Assembly: GCA_035604135.1 (NCBI GenBank)
Contig: DATNJB010000068.1
Coordinates: 6,707-70,706 of the forward strand
DNA length: 64,000 nt
Source of the DNA: Poindextera sp035604135
GTDB lineage: Bacteria; Pseudomonadota; Alphaproteobacteria; Caulobacterales; Caulobacteraceae
Reading direction: 5' to 3'
Shown here: positions 27,367 to 37,388 of the stretch, one piece after another
How the letters are laid out: each line of letters begins with the position of its first letter
Position numbering within the stretch: position 1 is the stretch's first letter
Position numbers and translations under genes: made by a program
Notes under the pieces: generated by a model
Told to the model about the DNA's origin: nothing
The model's input: only the letters and a program-made list of their open reading frames with translations
Databases searched by the model: none

Positions 27367-27660
27367 TCAATCGTCGCGCTGATCGAGAAGCCTCGAGACG
27401 ATTGCGTTCCAGCATAGGCCGATAAGGAGGACGGGCAACAGCGCCATCGCCGCCACCGAAAGCCCGGCGGCAAACCAGACGCCAAGAATGCTCCAGGGGT
27501 CGCTCAGGTTGTGGCTCTGGGCGTCGAGAAAGCCGGCGACGATGCCGATGACCAGGGATCCGGCGAGCATAAAGAGCGGCAGATCGGCCTTCAGCATATC
27601 TCCGCCGAACAGGCCCGCCCTCTCGCGATGGCCGCGCACTAGCTTTGCCGTGTGCCCCAT
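27367..27660 (-). CDS. Small two-helix membrane protein
   Basis: The 97-residue protein has a short charged N-terminus (GHTAKLVRGHRERAG) and two membrane helices (FMLAGSLVIGIVAGF and VWFAAGLSVAAMALLPVLLIGL). GGAG lies before the ATG at 27660. Longer in-frame starts would read through a tandem repeat in the promoter region and are unlikely. It is divergent from a secreted protein gene, with a FixK-type site for each. Function unknown. Confidence 0.7.
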   Translation of the reverse strand: MGHTAKLVRGHRERAGLFGGDMLKADLPLFMLAGSLVIGIVAGFLDAQSHNLSDPWSILGVWFAAGLSVAAMALLPVLLIGLCWNAIVSRLLDQRDD

Positions 27661-27683
27661 ACCGACACTCCTCAACCAACCGG

Positions 27684-27737
27684 GTCGTTGCGCCACACTG
27701 CCCGAGCGGGGTCGTTGCGCCACACTGCCCGAGCGGG
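27684..27737. repeat. Perfect 27-bp tandem duplication in a promoter region
   Basis: Two identical 27-bp units run head to tail (27684-27710 and 27711-27737). They lie between the FixK-type site at 27750 and the ATG at 27660. Each unit contains ACACTG, read on the minus strand as CAGTGT. The copy at 27722-27727 sits exactly where the -10 of a class II promoter would fall. Confidence 0.9.
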
Positions 27738-27749
27738 GCGCCGCCGGCA

Positions 27750-27763
27750 TTGATCTCGCGCAA
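27750..27763 (-). promoter_or_regulatory. FixK/FNR-type site before the small membrane protein at 27367-27660
   Basis: TTGATCTCGCGCAA fits the FixK2-like TTGA-N6-(T/G)CAA form. At -41.5 it predicts a start near 27715, inside the tandem repeat and 55 nt before the ATG. Confidence 0.55.
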
Positions 27764-27841
27764 CAGAGGCGGGCCGCAGCTGGCGTTGCAGGCGGCGGTT
27801 CGCTCGGCACGGCCAAGTCGCGGGCAAGCGATCCCGCCAGA

Positions 27842-27855
27842 TTGATCCAGCGCAA
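27842..27855 (+). promoter_or_regulatory. FixK/FNR-type site before the secreted protein at 27910
   Basis: TTGATCCAGCGCAA fits TTGA-N6-(T/G)CAA. At -41.5 it predicts a start near 27890 and a 20-nt leader, the spacing seen at the other sites. Confidence 0.6.
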
Positions 27856-27909
27856 AGCCAATGCGTTGTTCGCGCGACAGACTGCTTGCCAGTTGGTGGA
27901 GGCAGCCCA

Positions 27910-28320
27910 GTGGCTCTCGCAGCGGTCATGATCCTAACCGCGGCCCTCTCAGGCGCAGCGCATGCCGCGCCGTCGGCGGTGACTGTCGCCTGCAACGCTC
28001 CGGCGCCTACGCTAGGGGCCGAGGTTTCCGGCCCTGTCCCGCAGGTCATCGATGGCCGGACGTTCTGCCTGGCCGAGGGGCCGACGCCGGCGAGCTGGCT
28101 CAAGGTGACGTTGGCCGGCGACGCGGGCGCGGGCGGCCGGTCGGACCTGATGGCGGCCGCGTTCGCTCGCCGCGTGACCTGTGTCGTCTACAAGCGCGGG
28201 GATGACGGCGTGGTCGCACGCTGCGCCGTCGACGTCGCGACCGGCGCGCACCTCGGTCCCCAGCCGGCGTCCGAGACGTCTCGCGACGCCGACGCCGCGA
28301 ACTGTCCGAAGCCCGACTAG
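27910..28320 (+). CDS. Secreted hypothetical protein
   Basis: The 136-residue protein starts at a GTG with GGAGG 7 nt upstream. It has a typical Sec signal peptide (ALAAVMILTAALSGAAHA, cleavage after AHA). The mature part is small with four cysteines, which could form disulfides in the periplasm, and no recognised domain. It is preceded by a FixK-type site with a 20-nt predicted leader. It ends 38 bp before the three-domain fusion gene and may be co-transcribed with it. Confidence 0.65.
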   Translation: MALAAVMILTAALSGAAHAAPSAVTVACNAPAPTLGAEVSGPVPQVIDGRTFCLAEGPTPASWLKVTLAGDAGAGGRSDLMAAAFARRVTCVVYKRGDDGVVARCAVDVATGAHLGPQPASETSRDADAANCPKPD

Positions 28321-28358
28321 CCGCGCGTCCGTCCCTGCGCGGTGGTCTTGCGGAGCTG

Positions 28359-31004
28359 ATGAAGATGCCTGAGCAGGGGTTCTCCGATCGCAGCGAAGCC
28401 GGGCGCGAGCTCGCCAAGCGGCTCGAGGCCATGTCGCTGGCCGATCCCGTCGTCTATGCGCTGCCGCGGGGCGGCGTGCCGCTCGCGGTCGAGATCGGCC
28501 GGGCGTTGCACGCCCCCGTCGACGTGCTGCTCGTGCGCAAGATCGGCGCCCCAGGCCATGCCGAGCTCGCGCTGGCGGCGGTGGTCGACGGCGCGGCGCC
28601 GCAAACCGTGGTCAACGAGGAGGTGCGCGAGATTACCGGCGCCACCGCCGCCTACCTTGCCTCCGCGCGAGACCGAGAGCTGAAGGAAATCCAGCGCCGT
28701 CGCGCCGCCTATCTCGGCGAGCGCGCGCCGATCAGTCCGAAGGGGAGGACGGCGATCGTCGTCGACGACGGCCTGGCCACCGGCGCCACGGCCAAGGCCG
28801 CTGTCCGCGCACTGAAACAGCAGGGCGCCAAACGGGTCATCCTCGCCGTCCCCGTCGCGCCGCTGGACACGCTGGCCGAGATGCAAAGCGAGGCCGACGA
28901 GGTGATCTGCCTCCTGCCCGCCACGAACTTCTGGGGCGTCGGCCAGTTCTACCGCGACTTCCACCAGCTGACGGACGAGGAGACGGTGGCGTTGCTGCGT
29001 CAGGCGTGGGGCCCAGATAGCGACCCGCCGGTCGCCGATCGGCAGGAGGTGCGCATTCCGCCGCTGGAGCTGGCGGCCGACCTGCAGACGCCGAAGAATC
29101 CCCGCGGCGTCATCGTCTTCGCCCATGGCAGCGGCTCGAGCCGGCTCAGTCCGCGCAACCGCGTGGTCGCCGACGACCTGAACCGCCGCGGTTTCGCGAC
29201 CCTGCTGCTCGATCTCCTGACCGAGAGCGAGGCGGGCCAGCGCCGCAACGTCTTCGACATCGACCTGCTCGCCGAGCGGCTGGCGCAAGGCGTGGCGTGG
29301 CTCGATCTGCACCCGCAGCTGGCGAGCCTGCCGCTCGGCCTGTTCGGCGCCTCGACCGGCGCCGGCGCCGCGCTGAACGCCGCGGCCCGGCTCGGCGAGC
29401 GGGTGGGAGCGGTGGTCTCGCGCGGCGGCCGGCCGGATCTGGCCGGCGAGGCCGCGCTGGCCAAGGTCGCCGCGCCGACGCTGCTCATCGTCGGCGGCGA
29501 CGACCACGGCGTGATCGAGCTCAACCGCGCGGCGATCGCCGTCATGGGCTGCAAGAAGGCGCTGAAGATCGTGCCCGGCGCCACGCATCTCTTCGAAGAG
29601 CCCGGGACGCTCGAAGCGGTGATGCATCTGGCCGGCGACTGGTTCGAGCACACACTGGCGGGCAAAAACGCCGCCGAGGCGCCAGCCCGCGCGCTGCAAA
29701 CCGTTGCGCCTAGCGTCGAACGGCAGCTGGAAGCGGCGCTCGAGCCCCTGCCCGCCATCGACGAGGAGGCATTCGCCGCCGCGTTCGACCGCTATGCCGA
29801 GGCCCGCGTCGTGCTGATCGGCGAGGCCAGCCACGGCACGAGCGAATTCTACCGGGCGCGCGCGGCGATCACCCGGCGCCTGATCGAGCGTCACGGCTTC
29901 GACACCGTCGCCGTCGAGGCGGACTGGCCGGACGCAGCCGCCATCGACCGTCACGTGCGCCATCGGCCGCATCAGAAATCCGAAACGCCGTTTACGCGCT
30001 TCCCGACCTGGATGTGGCGCAACACCGACGTCGACGCCTTCGTCCGCTGGCTGCGCGGGCACAACCAGCGCCTGCCGACCGCCCGGCGGACCGCCTTCTA
30101 CGGCCTCGACCTCTACAACATGCGCGCGTCGATGGCGGCGGTGCTCTCCTACCTCGACCGGGTCGACCCGAAGGCGGCGAAGGCGGCGCGCCAGCGCTAC
30201 GCCTGCCTCGACCCCTGGAGCCAGGAGCCGGCCGCCTACGGCCGCGCATCACTGAGCGAAGGCTATGCGCTGTGCGAGGGCCCGGTCCTGGGCATCCTGC
30301 GCGACATGGTGCGCCACGCCCTCGACTACGCCGAGCACGACGGCGAGCGCTTCTTCGACGCCGCGCAGAACGCCCGCGTCGTCGCCGACGCCGAGCGCTA
30401 CTACCGCGTGATGTACTACGGCAGCCACGAGTCGTGGAACCTGCGCGACCGGCACATGTTCGAGACTCTCGACCATATCCTGGCGTTACGTGGCCCGACG
30501 TCGAAGGCGGTGGTCTGGGCGCACAATTCCCACATCGGCGACGCGCGCTTCACCGACATGGGGGCCGAGCGCGGCGAGCTGAACATCGGCCAGCTCTGCC
30601 GAGAGCGCTTCGGCCGCGAGGCGGCGTTGATCGGGTTAGGGACCCACACCGGCACGGTCATGGCCGCCTCGGACTGGGATGGCCCAGCCGAGGTCAAGCG
30701 CGTGCTGCCCTCGCGGCCCGACAGCTACGAGGCCCTGTGTCATCAGACCGGGACGCCGCGGTTCCTGGTCGATCTTCGCGCCGGCCGACACGAGAGCTTG
30801 CGGCGGGCGCTGCGCGAACCCCGGCTCGAGCGCTACATCGGCGTCATCTATCGGCCGGACACCGAGCTTATGAGCCACTATGCGCGTTCCTCGCTGCCCG
30901 ACCAGTTCGACGGTTTCGTCTGGTTCGACGAGACCAGCGCCGTCGAGCCGTTGGTGACGACCGTCGTGTCCCACGAGGACGAGACCTATCCATTCGGCGT
31001 CTGA
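28359..31004 (+). CDS. Phosphoribosyltransferase / dienelactone-hydrolase-like / erythromycin-esterase fusion
   Basis: This is an 881-residue soluble protein of three fused domains. Residues about 1-215 are a type I phosphoribosyltransferase with the PRPP loop VVDDGLATGAT (Asp136-Asp137). Residues about 230-450 are an alpha/beta hydrolase with nucleophile Ser332 in GASTGAG. Residues about 460-881 are an erythromycin-esterase-like domain with EASHGTSE (Glu489, His492) and later conserved histidines (VVWAHNSHIGD). Each active site looks intact. Such domains also occur as separate adjacent genes in other bacteria. The true substrate is unknown, and macrolide hydrolysis should not be assumed. It sits between a secreted protein and Hsp20 in a stress context. 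Confidence 0.88.
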   Translation: MKMPEQGFSDRSEAGRELAKRLEAMSLADPVVYALPRGGVPLAVEIGRALHAPVDVLLVRKIGAPGHAELALAAVVDGAAPQTVVNEEVREITGATAAYLASARDRELKEIQRRRAAYLGERAPISPKGRTAIVVDDGLATGATAKAAVRALKQQGAKRVILAVPVAPLDTLAEMQSEADEVICLLPATNFWGVGQFYRDFHQLTDEETVALLRQAWGPDSDPPVADRQEVRIPPLELAADLQTPKNPRGVIVFAHGSGSSRLSPRNRVVADDLNRRGFATLLLDLLTESEAGQRRNVFDIDLLAERLAQGVAWLDLHPQLASLPLGLFGASTGAGAALNAAARLGERVGAVVSRGGRPDLAGEAALAKVAAPTLLIVGGDDHGVIELNRAAIAVMGCKKALKIVPGATHLFEEPGTLEAVMHLAGDWFEHTLAGKNAAEAPARALQTVAPSVERQLEAALEPLPAIDEEAFAAAFDRYAEARVVLIGEASHGTSEFYRARAAITRRLIERHGFDTVAVEADWPDAAAIDRHVRHRPHQKSETPFTRFPTWMWRNTDVDAFVRWLRGHNQRLPTARRTAFYGLDLYNMRASMAAVLSYLDRVDPKAAKAARQRYACLDPWSQEPAAYGRASLSEGYALCEGPVLGILRDMVRHALDYAEHDGERFFDAAQNARVVADAERYYRVMYYGSHESWNLRDRHMFETLDHILALRGPTSKAVVWAHNSHIGDARFTDMGAERGELNIGQLCRERFGREAALIGLGTHTGTVMAASDWDGPAEVKRVLPSRPDSYEALCHQTGTPRFLVDLRAGRHESLRRALREPRLERYIGVIYRPDTELMSHYARSSLPDQFDGFVWFDETSAVEPLVTTVVSHEDETYPFGV

Positions 31005-31019
31005 ATCAGCGGTGCTGAG

Positions 31020-31033
31020 TTGCGCTGGATCAA
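31020..31033 (+). promoter_or_regulatory. FixK/FNR-type site before hsp20
   Basis: TTGCGCTGGATCAA fits TTG(A/C)-N6-TCAA. At -41.5 it predicts a start near 31068, 34 nt before the hsp20 ATG. Confidence 0.6.
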
Positions 31034-31101
31034 GGCGCAAGCTGCGCTTTGGCGCACTGCTTCTCCGCGTCCCCATCGGGACAGACGTTGGAGAGACAGA
31101 G

Positions 31102-31575
31102 ATGACTGCAGTTCCCGTGAAGAAAATGACCGGCGCGCTGACCGCGTCGCCCTTCTTCAATGCGTTCGCACCGCTGCAACGCGAGATCGATCGCGTGTTC
31201 GAGGATTTCGTGCCGAGCTTCTGGCCAAGCGCAAACCCGGTCGACGTTCGCTGCAAGATGAACCTGGCCGAGACGAAGGACGGGCTTGAGCTGACCGTCG
31301 AGCTGCCCGGTCTGGAGGAGAAGGACGTCAGTGTCGAAGTCAGCGACGGCGTGCTGACCGTCAGCGGCGAGAAGAAGTTCGAGTCCGAGCAGAAGGACAA
31401 GAGCTACCGCATGGTCGAGCGCGGCTATGGCTCGTTCTCGCGTTCGATCGAACTCCCGGCCGGCGTGAAGGCCGATCAGATCAAGGCCGCGCTCGCCAAG
31501 GGCGTGCTGACCGTGACCATCCCGGCCGCGCCGAAGGCCCAGCCGAAGAAGATCGAGGTGAAGACGACCGCCTAG
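31102..31575 (+). CDS. Hsp20/alpha-crystallin small heat shock protein
   Basis: This 157-residue ATP-independent holdase has an N-terminal arm with SPFFNAFAPLQREIDRVFEDF. The alpha-crystallin domain (about 48-145) contains ELTVELPGLEEKDVSVEVSDGVLTVSGEKK, and the beta-strand end KGVLTVTIPAAPKAQPKKIEV follows. I chose the ATG at 31102 behind a GGAGAG; the longer frame would start within the promoter. A FixK-type site upstream suggests induction by oxygen limitation as well as, or instead of, heat. It is followed by a strong hairpin and a small lipoprotein gene. Confidence 0.92.
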   Translation: MTAVPVKKMTGALTASPFFNAFAPLQREIDRVFEDFVPSFWPSANPVDVRCKMNLAETKDGLELTVELPGLEEKDVSVEVSDGVLTVSGEKKFESEQKDKSYRMVERGYGSFSRSIELPAGVKADQIKAALAKGVLTVTIPAAPKAQPKKIEVKTTA

Positions 31576-31633
31576 CCTCGGACCTCAAAGGCGTGCTGGC
31601 GACTTGAGCCCATCCCCCCGATAGGCGCGCCTT

Positions 31634-31685
31634 GCTCCCCCACCCGGCCCCTCCTGCCCCGAGCCCCGGGTGGGGGAGCGCGGTT
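31634..31685 (+). terminator. Strong hairpin after hsp20
   Basis: A perfect 14-bp GC-rich stem (31634-31647 with 31666-31679) encloses an 18-nt loop and is followed by a short mixed T stretch (GGTTTCT). It likely ends or attenuates the hsp20 transcript before the lipoprotein gene. Confidence 0.55.
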
Positions 31686-31703
31686 TCTCTGGAGGAAGTC
31701 CCG

Positions 31704-32003
31704 ATGAAAGTTTCTGCTCTTGCTGCGGCAGCGGCTGCCGGTGCGGCGCTGCTGCTGGGCGGCTGCGTCGACGAATACGCCTACGGGCCGCCCGACGGTT
31801 ATGCGAACGTCGACTACGTCGGCTACTACGACGGCTACTACGGCCCGTACGACTACGGCTTCTGGGCGCCGAGTGGGTACTTCTACTATTCGGACGGCAA
31901 CGGCCGCTTCCACCGCGACGTCGGCGGCCACTTCCGGCACACGGCCGGTTCCGGATTCCACGCCATATCGGGTCACGCGCCCGGGTCGCACGGTCACCAC
32001 TGA
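31704..32003 (+). CDS. Small tyrosine/glycine-rich lipoprotein
   Basis: The 99-residue protein has a lipoprotein signal peptide with lipobox LLLGGC (Cys about 21). The mature part is dominated by tyrosine, glycine and aspartate (GYYDGYYGPYDYGF) and ends histidine-rich. A GGAGGAAG ribosome site precedes the ATG. The composition suggests an extended outer-membrane-attached surface peptide. No function is recognised. It lies between hsp20 and ftsH. Confidence 0.72.
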   Translation: MKVSALAAAAAAGAALLLGGCVDEYAYGPPDGYANVDYVGYYDGYYGPYDYGFWAPSGYFYYSDGNGRFHRDVGGHFRHTAGSGFHAISGHAPGSHGHH

Positions 32004-32067
32004 GAGGGCTCGCTGGTTATTCCCCGCCGCATCGCGCCAAGCTAGTCTGTGGGGGCCGTCGCGGGTC

Positions 32068-32081
32068 CTGATCCGGCTCAA
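32068..32081 (+). promoter_or_regulatory. Weak FixK/FNR-like site before ftsH
   Basis: CTGATCCGGCTCAA keeps the inner TGAT and TCAA halves but has two mismatches to the consensus. Used at -41.5 it would place the transcript start at 32116, only 4 nt before the ftsH ATG and downstream of its ribosome site, so direct class II control is doubtful. Confidence 0.25.
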
Positions 32082-32119
32082 TACGACGCAAACCCAGGCC
32101 GACGAGGAACGGCTCCGGC

Positions 32120-34060
32120 ATGGACGCGAGATCCCCGGCGCCTGAGAAAGGCAAGGAGTCGCCGCCGCGAGGCGACGGTCACGTTCTGCTCGGCTACCTT
32201 CTGGCCGGCCTGCTCGGCCTGATCGTCGTGCAATGGCTGTGGGCCATGATCGCGCCCTCGGAGACCATCCCCTACAGCCAGTTCGAGACGCTGGTCGCCC
32301 AGGGCAAGGTCAGCGACGTCACGATCAGCGACACCACGATCCAGGGCAAGCTCAAGTCGGCGCTGCCCGACGGCGCCACCGCCTTCACCACCGCCCGCGT
32401 CGAGCCGGCGCTCGCCGATCAGCTGGCCGCCAAGGGCGTCGTCGTCACCGGCGCGCCGCCGAGCGGATGGCTGACGGCGCTGCTTTCCTGGGTCGCGCCC
32501 CTGTTCTTCTTCTATCTGGTCTGGATCTTCCTCCTACGGCCGAGCGCAGGGGCGGGCCTCGGCGGCCTGCTCTCGGTGGGCAAGGCGCGGGCGAAGATCT
32601 TCGTCGAGACCGACACCAAGACGACATTCGCCGATGTGGCCGGCGTAGACGAGGCCAAGTTCGAGCTGCAGGAGGTCGTCGCCTTCCTGAAGGACCCGAA
32701 GAGCTACGGCCGCCTCGGCGCGCATGTGCCGAAAGGCATCCTGCTGGTCGGACCGCCAGGCACCGGCAAGACGCTGCTCGCCCGCGCCGTCGCCGGCGAA
32801 GCTGGCGTGCCGTTCTTCTCCATTTCCGGGTCTGAGTTCGTCGAGATGTTCGTCGGCGTCGGCGCCGCGCGCGTGCGCGACCTGTTCGAGCAGGCCCGCA
32901 AGGCCGCGCCCTCGATCATCTTCATCGACGAGCTCGATTCGCTCGGCCGCTCGCGATCCGGCGTCCTCGCCGGCGGCATGGACGAGAAGGAGCAGACGCT
33001 GAACCAGCTCCTGGCCGAGCTGGACGGCTTCGACCCGAGCATCGGCGTGATCCTGCTGGCCGCCACCAACCGGCCGGAGATTCTCGACCCGGCGCTGCTG
33101 CGCGCCGGCCGCTTCGACCGCCAAGTGCTGGTCGACAGGCCCGACCTCAGCGGCCGCCGCGCCATCCTGGAGGTGCACGCGCGCAAGATCACGATCGAGC
33201 CCGATGTCGATCTCGACGCCGTCGCCGGCCTGACGACCGGTTTCACCGGCGCGGACCTGGCCAACCTGGTGAACGAGGCGGCGCTGGTCGCCACGCGCCG
33301 AAAGGCCGACGCGGTGAGCCTGGCCGACTTTACCGCCGCGATCGAGCGCATCGTCGCGGGCCTCGAGAAGAAGAGCCGGGTCCTGAACCCGGCCGAGCGG
33401 CGCCGTGTCGCCTACCACGAGATGGGCCACGCCCTGGTGGCGGCCAGCCTGCCGGGGGTCGACCCGGTGCACAAGGTCTCCATCATCCCCCGCGGCGTCG
33501 GCGCCCTTGGCTACACCATGCAGCGGCCGACCGAGGACCGCTTCCTGCTGGCGAAGAGCGACCTGGAGAACCGCATCGCGGTCCTGTTGGGCGGCCGCGC
33601 GGCGGAGGCGCTGATTTTCGACGGCGACGTCTCGACCGGCGCCGCCGACGACCTGCAGCGCGCGACCGAAATCGCCATGGAGATGGTCACCCGGCACGGC
33701 ATGGATGCCACCGTGGGCTTGCGCGTGTTCACCGCGCCGCAGTCTCCATTGCTCGGCGGCGGGCCGATCCGCGAGGTCAGCGCCTCCGAGGGGGCCGAGC
33801 GCGAGATCGACCTGGCGGTGCGTGAGATCGTGTCCCGCGGCGCGGCGCGCGCCGAAGCGATATTGGCCGGACGACGAGGCGACCTCGAGGACGGCGTGCA
33901 GCTGCTCCTCGCGCAGGAGACCATCACCGCCGAGACGTTCGCGCCGCTCAGGCCCGTGCAAACGCCGGCGTCGGGCGCCGCGGAAGCAGCCGCCCCCGCT
34001 GGCGCGAAGCCGAGGTCCGCGGCCAAGGCGATTTCGATGCCATGGGGCGCTCCGGATTGA
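32120..34060 (+). CDS. ftsH: ATP-dependent zinc metalloprotease FtsH
   Basis: This is a membrane-anchored AAA protease of 646 residues. It has two N-terminal membrane helices flanking a periplasmic domain, and an AAA module with Walker A GPPGTGKT (211-218) and Walker B IIFIDELDSLG. The C-terminal zinc protease has HEMGH at residues 433-437, where most FtsH proteins have HEAGH, and the third ligand in the GDVSTGAADDL region. FtsH degrades misfolded membrane proteins. The setting beside hsp20 and stress genes suggests a second, stress-specific FtsH rather than the housekeeping copy. Confidence 0.92.
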   Translation: MDARSPAPEKGKESPPRGDGHVLLGYLLAGLLGLIVVQWLWAMIAPSETIPYSQFETLVAQGKVSDVTISDTTIQGKLKSALPDGATAFTTARVEPALADQLAAKGVVVTGAPPSGWLTALLSWVAPLFFFYLVWIFLLRPSAGAGLGGLLSVGKARAKIFVETDTKTTFADVAGVDEAKFELQEVVAFLKDPKSYGRLGAHVPKGILLVGPPGTGKTLLARAVAGEAGVPFFSISGSEFVEMFVGVGAARVRDLFEQARKAAPSIIFIDELDSLGRSRSGVLAGGMDEKEQTLNQLLAELDGFDPSIGVILLAATNRPEILDPALLRAGRFDRQVLVDRPDLSGRRAILEVHARKITIEPDVDLDAVAGLTTGFTGADLANLVNEAALVATRRKADAVSLADFTAAIERIVAGLEKKSRVLNPAERRRVAYHEMGHALVAASLPGVDPVHKVSIIPRGVGALGYTMQRPTEDRFLLAKSDLENRIAVLLGGRAAEALIFDGDVSTGAADDLQRATEIAMEMVTRHGMDATVGLRVFTAPQSPLLGGGPIREVSASEGAEREIDLAVREIVSRGAARAEAILAGRRGDLEDGVQLLLAQETITAETFAPLRPVQTPASGAAEAAAPAGAKPRSAAKAISMPWGAPD

Positions 34061-34148
34061 TCCGGCCGCAGGCGAAACGGAGGCTGAACACCTAGAGCGT
34101 GGACGGCCAGCCGTTGCGCTCGCCGTTAACGACCTCTTCCGGGCTTCT

Positions 34149-34162
34149 TTGATCCGCCTCAA
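34149..34162 (+). promoter_or_regulatory. FixK/FNR-type site before the nitroreductase operon
   Basis: TTGATCCGCCTCAA has one mismatch in the right half-site. At -41.5 it predicts a start at 34197 with a good -10 candidate (TAGGTT, 34185-34190) and an 18-nt leader to the small gene at 34215. Confidence 0.68.
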
Positions 34163-34214
34163 GGCGAAGCCGCCGCGGTCGACCTAGGTTATCGGCAGAA
34201 GAGAGGAGTTCCTG

Positions 34215-34349
34215 ATGTCCCCCGAGATTTGGGCCGCCGATGCGATGATGGTCGGGGTGGTCATGTTCATGGTCCTGAGCTGGGCCTTCGAGCCGAAGAC
34301 CCAGCGTGCATCGGCGCGTGCAGTGAAAGCGTCGCCGCAGCGCCGTTAG
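34215..34349 (+). CDS. 44-residue single-pass membrane peptide
   Basis: This very small gene begins ATG TCC CCC GAG with a GAGGAG ribosome site. The peptide has one methionine- and valine-rich membrane helix (AMMVGVVMFMVLSWAF) and a basic tail ending SPQRR. It is first in an operon with the nitroreductase and an 83-residue protein. Predicted promoter spacing from the FixK-type site (18-nt leader) supports it being a real gene. It could be a regulatory or assembly microprotein; its function is unknown. Confidence 0.65.
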   Translation: MSPEIWAADAMMVGVVMFMVLSWAFEPKTQRASARAVKASPQRR

Positions 34350-34380
34350 TTTTGGGCCACAGCAAGTAGGGAGCCTCGTC

Positions 34381-34962
34381 ATGGACGCCGTCGACGCCAT
34401 CTATGGCCGCCGCGCCATCCGCAACTTCACCGGCCAGACGCCGCCGCGCGAGGAGATCGAAGCGCTGATCGAGGCGGCGGTGCAGGCGCCCAACGGGATG
34501 AATCGCCAGCCGTGGGCGTTCGTGGTCGTCGAGGACAAAGCCGCGCTGGCGCGCTTCTCGACCGCCGCCAAGGCCTACCTGATGCGGACGATGCCCGCGA
34601 GCTCGCCGCTGCATTCGCATCGCGAGCACCTGGTCTCCAGCGACTTCAACATCTTCTACAATGCGCCGGTCCTCGTCGTGATCTGCGCGACCGATCCCGA
34701 CCCGATGTCGGCGAAGGACTGCTGTCTCGCAGCCGAGAACATGATGCTGGCCGCGCACGACCGGCGCATTGGGACCTGCTGGATCGGCTTTGCGGAGGCC
34801 TGGCTGAATTCGGCCGAGGGCAAGCAGGCGCTCGGCATTCCCGAGAGCCATACGGTCGTCGCTCCGATCATCGTGGGCCACGCGGCCGAGACGCCGGCGC
34901 GTCCGCATCGCAATACGCCCGCCGTGCGCTGGGTCGGCCAGCCCGTTCACACCCCCGCCTGA
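34381..34962 (+). CDS. Nitroreductase-family flavoprotein
   Basis: The 193-residue protein is an FMN-dependent NAD(P)H oxidoreductase. The N-terminal FMN-binding segment GRRAIRNF and the AAVQAPNGMNRQPWAF motif are typical, and the C-terminal region carries GTCWIGF. A GGGAG ribosome site precedes the ATG. It is the second gene of a small operon behind a FixK-type site. The natural acceptor is unknown. Confidence 0.85.
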   Translation: MDAVDAIYGRRAIRNFTGQTPPREEIEALIEAAVQAPNGMNRQPWAFVVVEDKAALARFSTAAKAYLMRTMPASSPLHSHREHLVSSDFNIFYNAPVLVVICATDPDPMSAKDCCLAAENMMLAAHDRRIGTCWIGFAEAWLNSAEGKQALGIPESHTVVAPIIVGHAAETPARPHRNTPAVRWVGQPVHTPA

Positions 34963-34986
34963 CCCACGCCGGTTTCGGGAGCCCGC

Positions 34987-35238
34987 ATGATCTCCATAGA
35001 AGACTGCATCGCGCTCAGCGGCCTGACGCAAGACGAGGTTGACGCGATCGGCGAGCATGAGCACGTGCCGGAGATCGCCGCGGCGGCGCTAGCCAACTAC
35101 CTGCTCAATCGCCCCGAGGGCGTTCGCGAAATCCGCGAGATGATCGTCGACGACATCCGCGATGCCCGCGCCAAGGGTCACAACAAGCACGCGGCCGAAC
35201 TCTTCGGCGCCCTGCGGCACTTCCTCGACACCCACTGA
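34987..35238 (+). CDS. Small all-helical hypothetical protein
   Basis: The 83-residue acidic protein is predicted almost entirely helical. It starts MISIEDCIALSGLTQDEVDAI and ends AAELFGALRHFLDTH. A GGGAG ribosome site lies before the ATG, 24 bp after the nitroreductase stop, so it probably belongs to the same operon. I do not recognise the family. Confidence 0.65.
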   Translation: MISIEDCIALSGLTQDEVDAIGEHEHVPEIAAAALANYLLNRPEGVREIREMIVDDIRDARAKGHNKHAAELFGALRHFLDTH

Positions 35239-35261
35239 GCCGACGCAGCGGCGCGGACCGG

Positions 35262-37313
<2,052 letters not shown>

Positions 37314-37388
37314 TTCAGATCCCCGCCCCGGTCGACATCTCGCGACCGTTCTCGAAGAAAGCTGCGCGAGAGTCGATCCCTTGGTGCG

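Noticed and set aside
27684..27737. Short CRISPR-like array
   Set aside because: There are only two directly adjacent identical units with no spacers, and no cas genes nearby.
28359..31004. Calling the fusion protein a macrolide-resistance gene
   Set aside because: The esterase-like domain family is broad, and the neighbours are stress genes. Nothing here indicates antibiotic hydrolysis.
32068..32081. Strong FixK site for ftsH
   Set aside because: It has two mismatches and would place the transcript start after the ribosome site. I list it only as a weak candidate and do not count it among the twelve.
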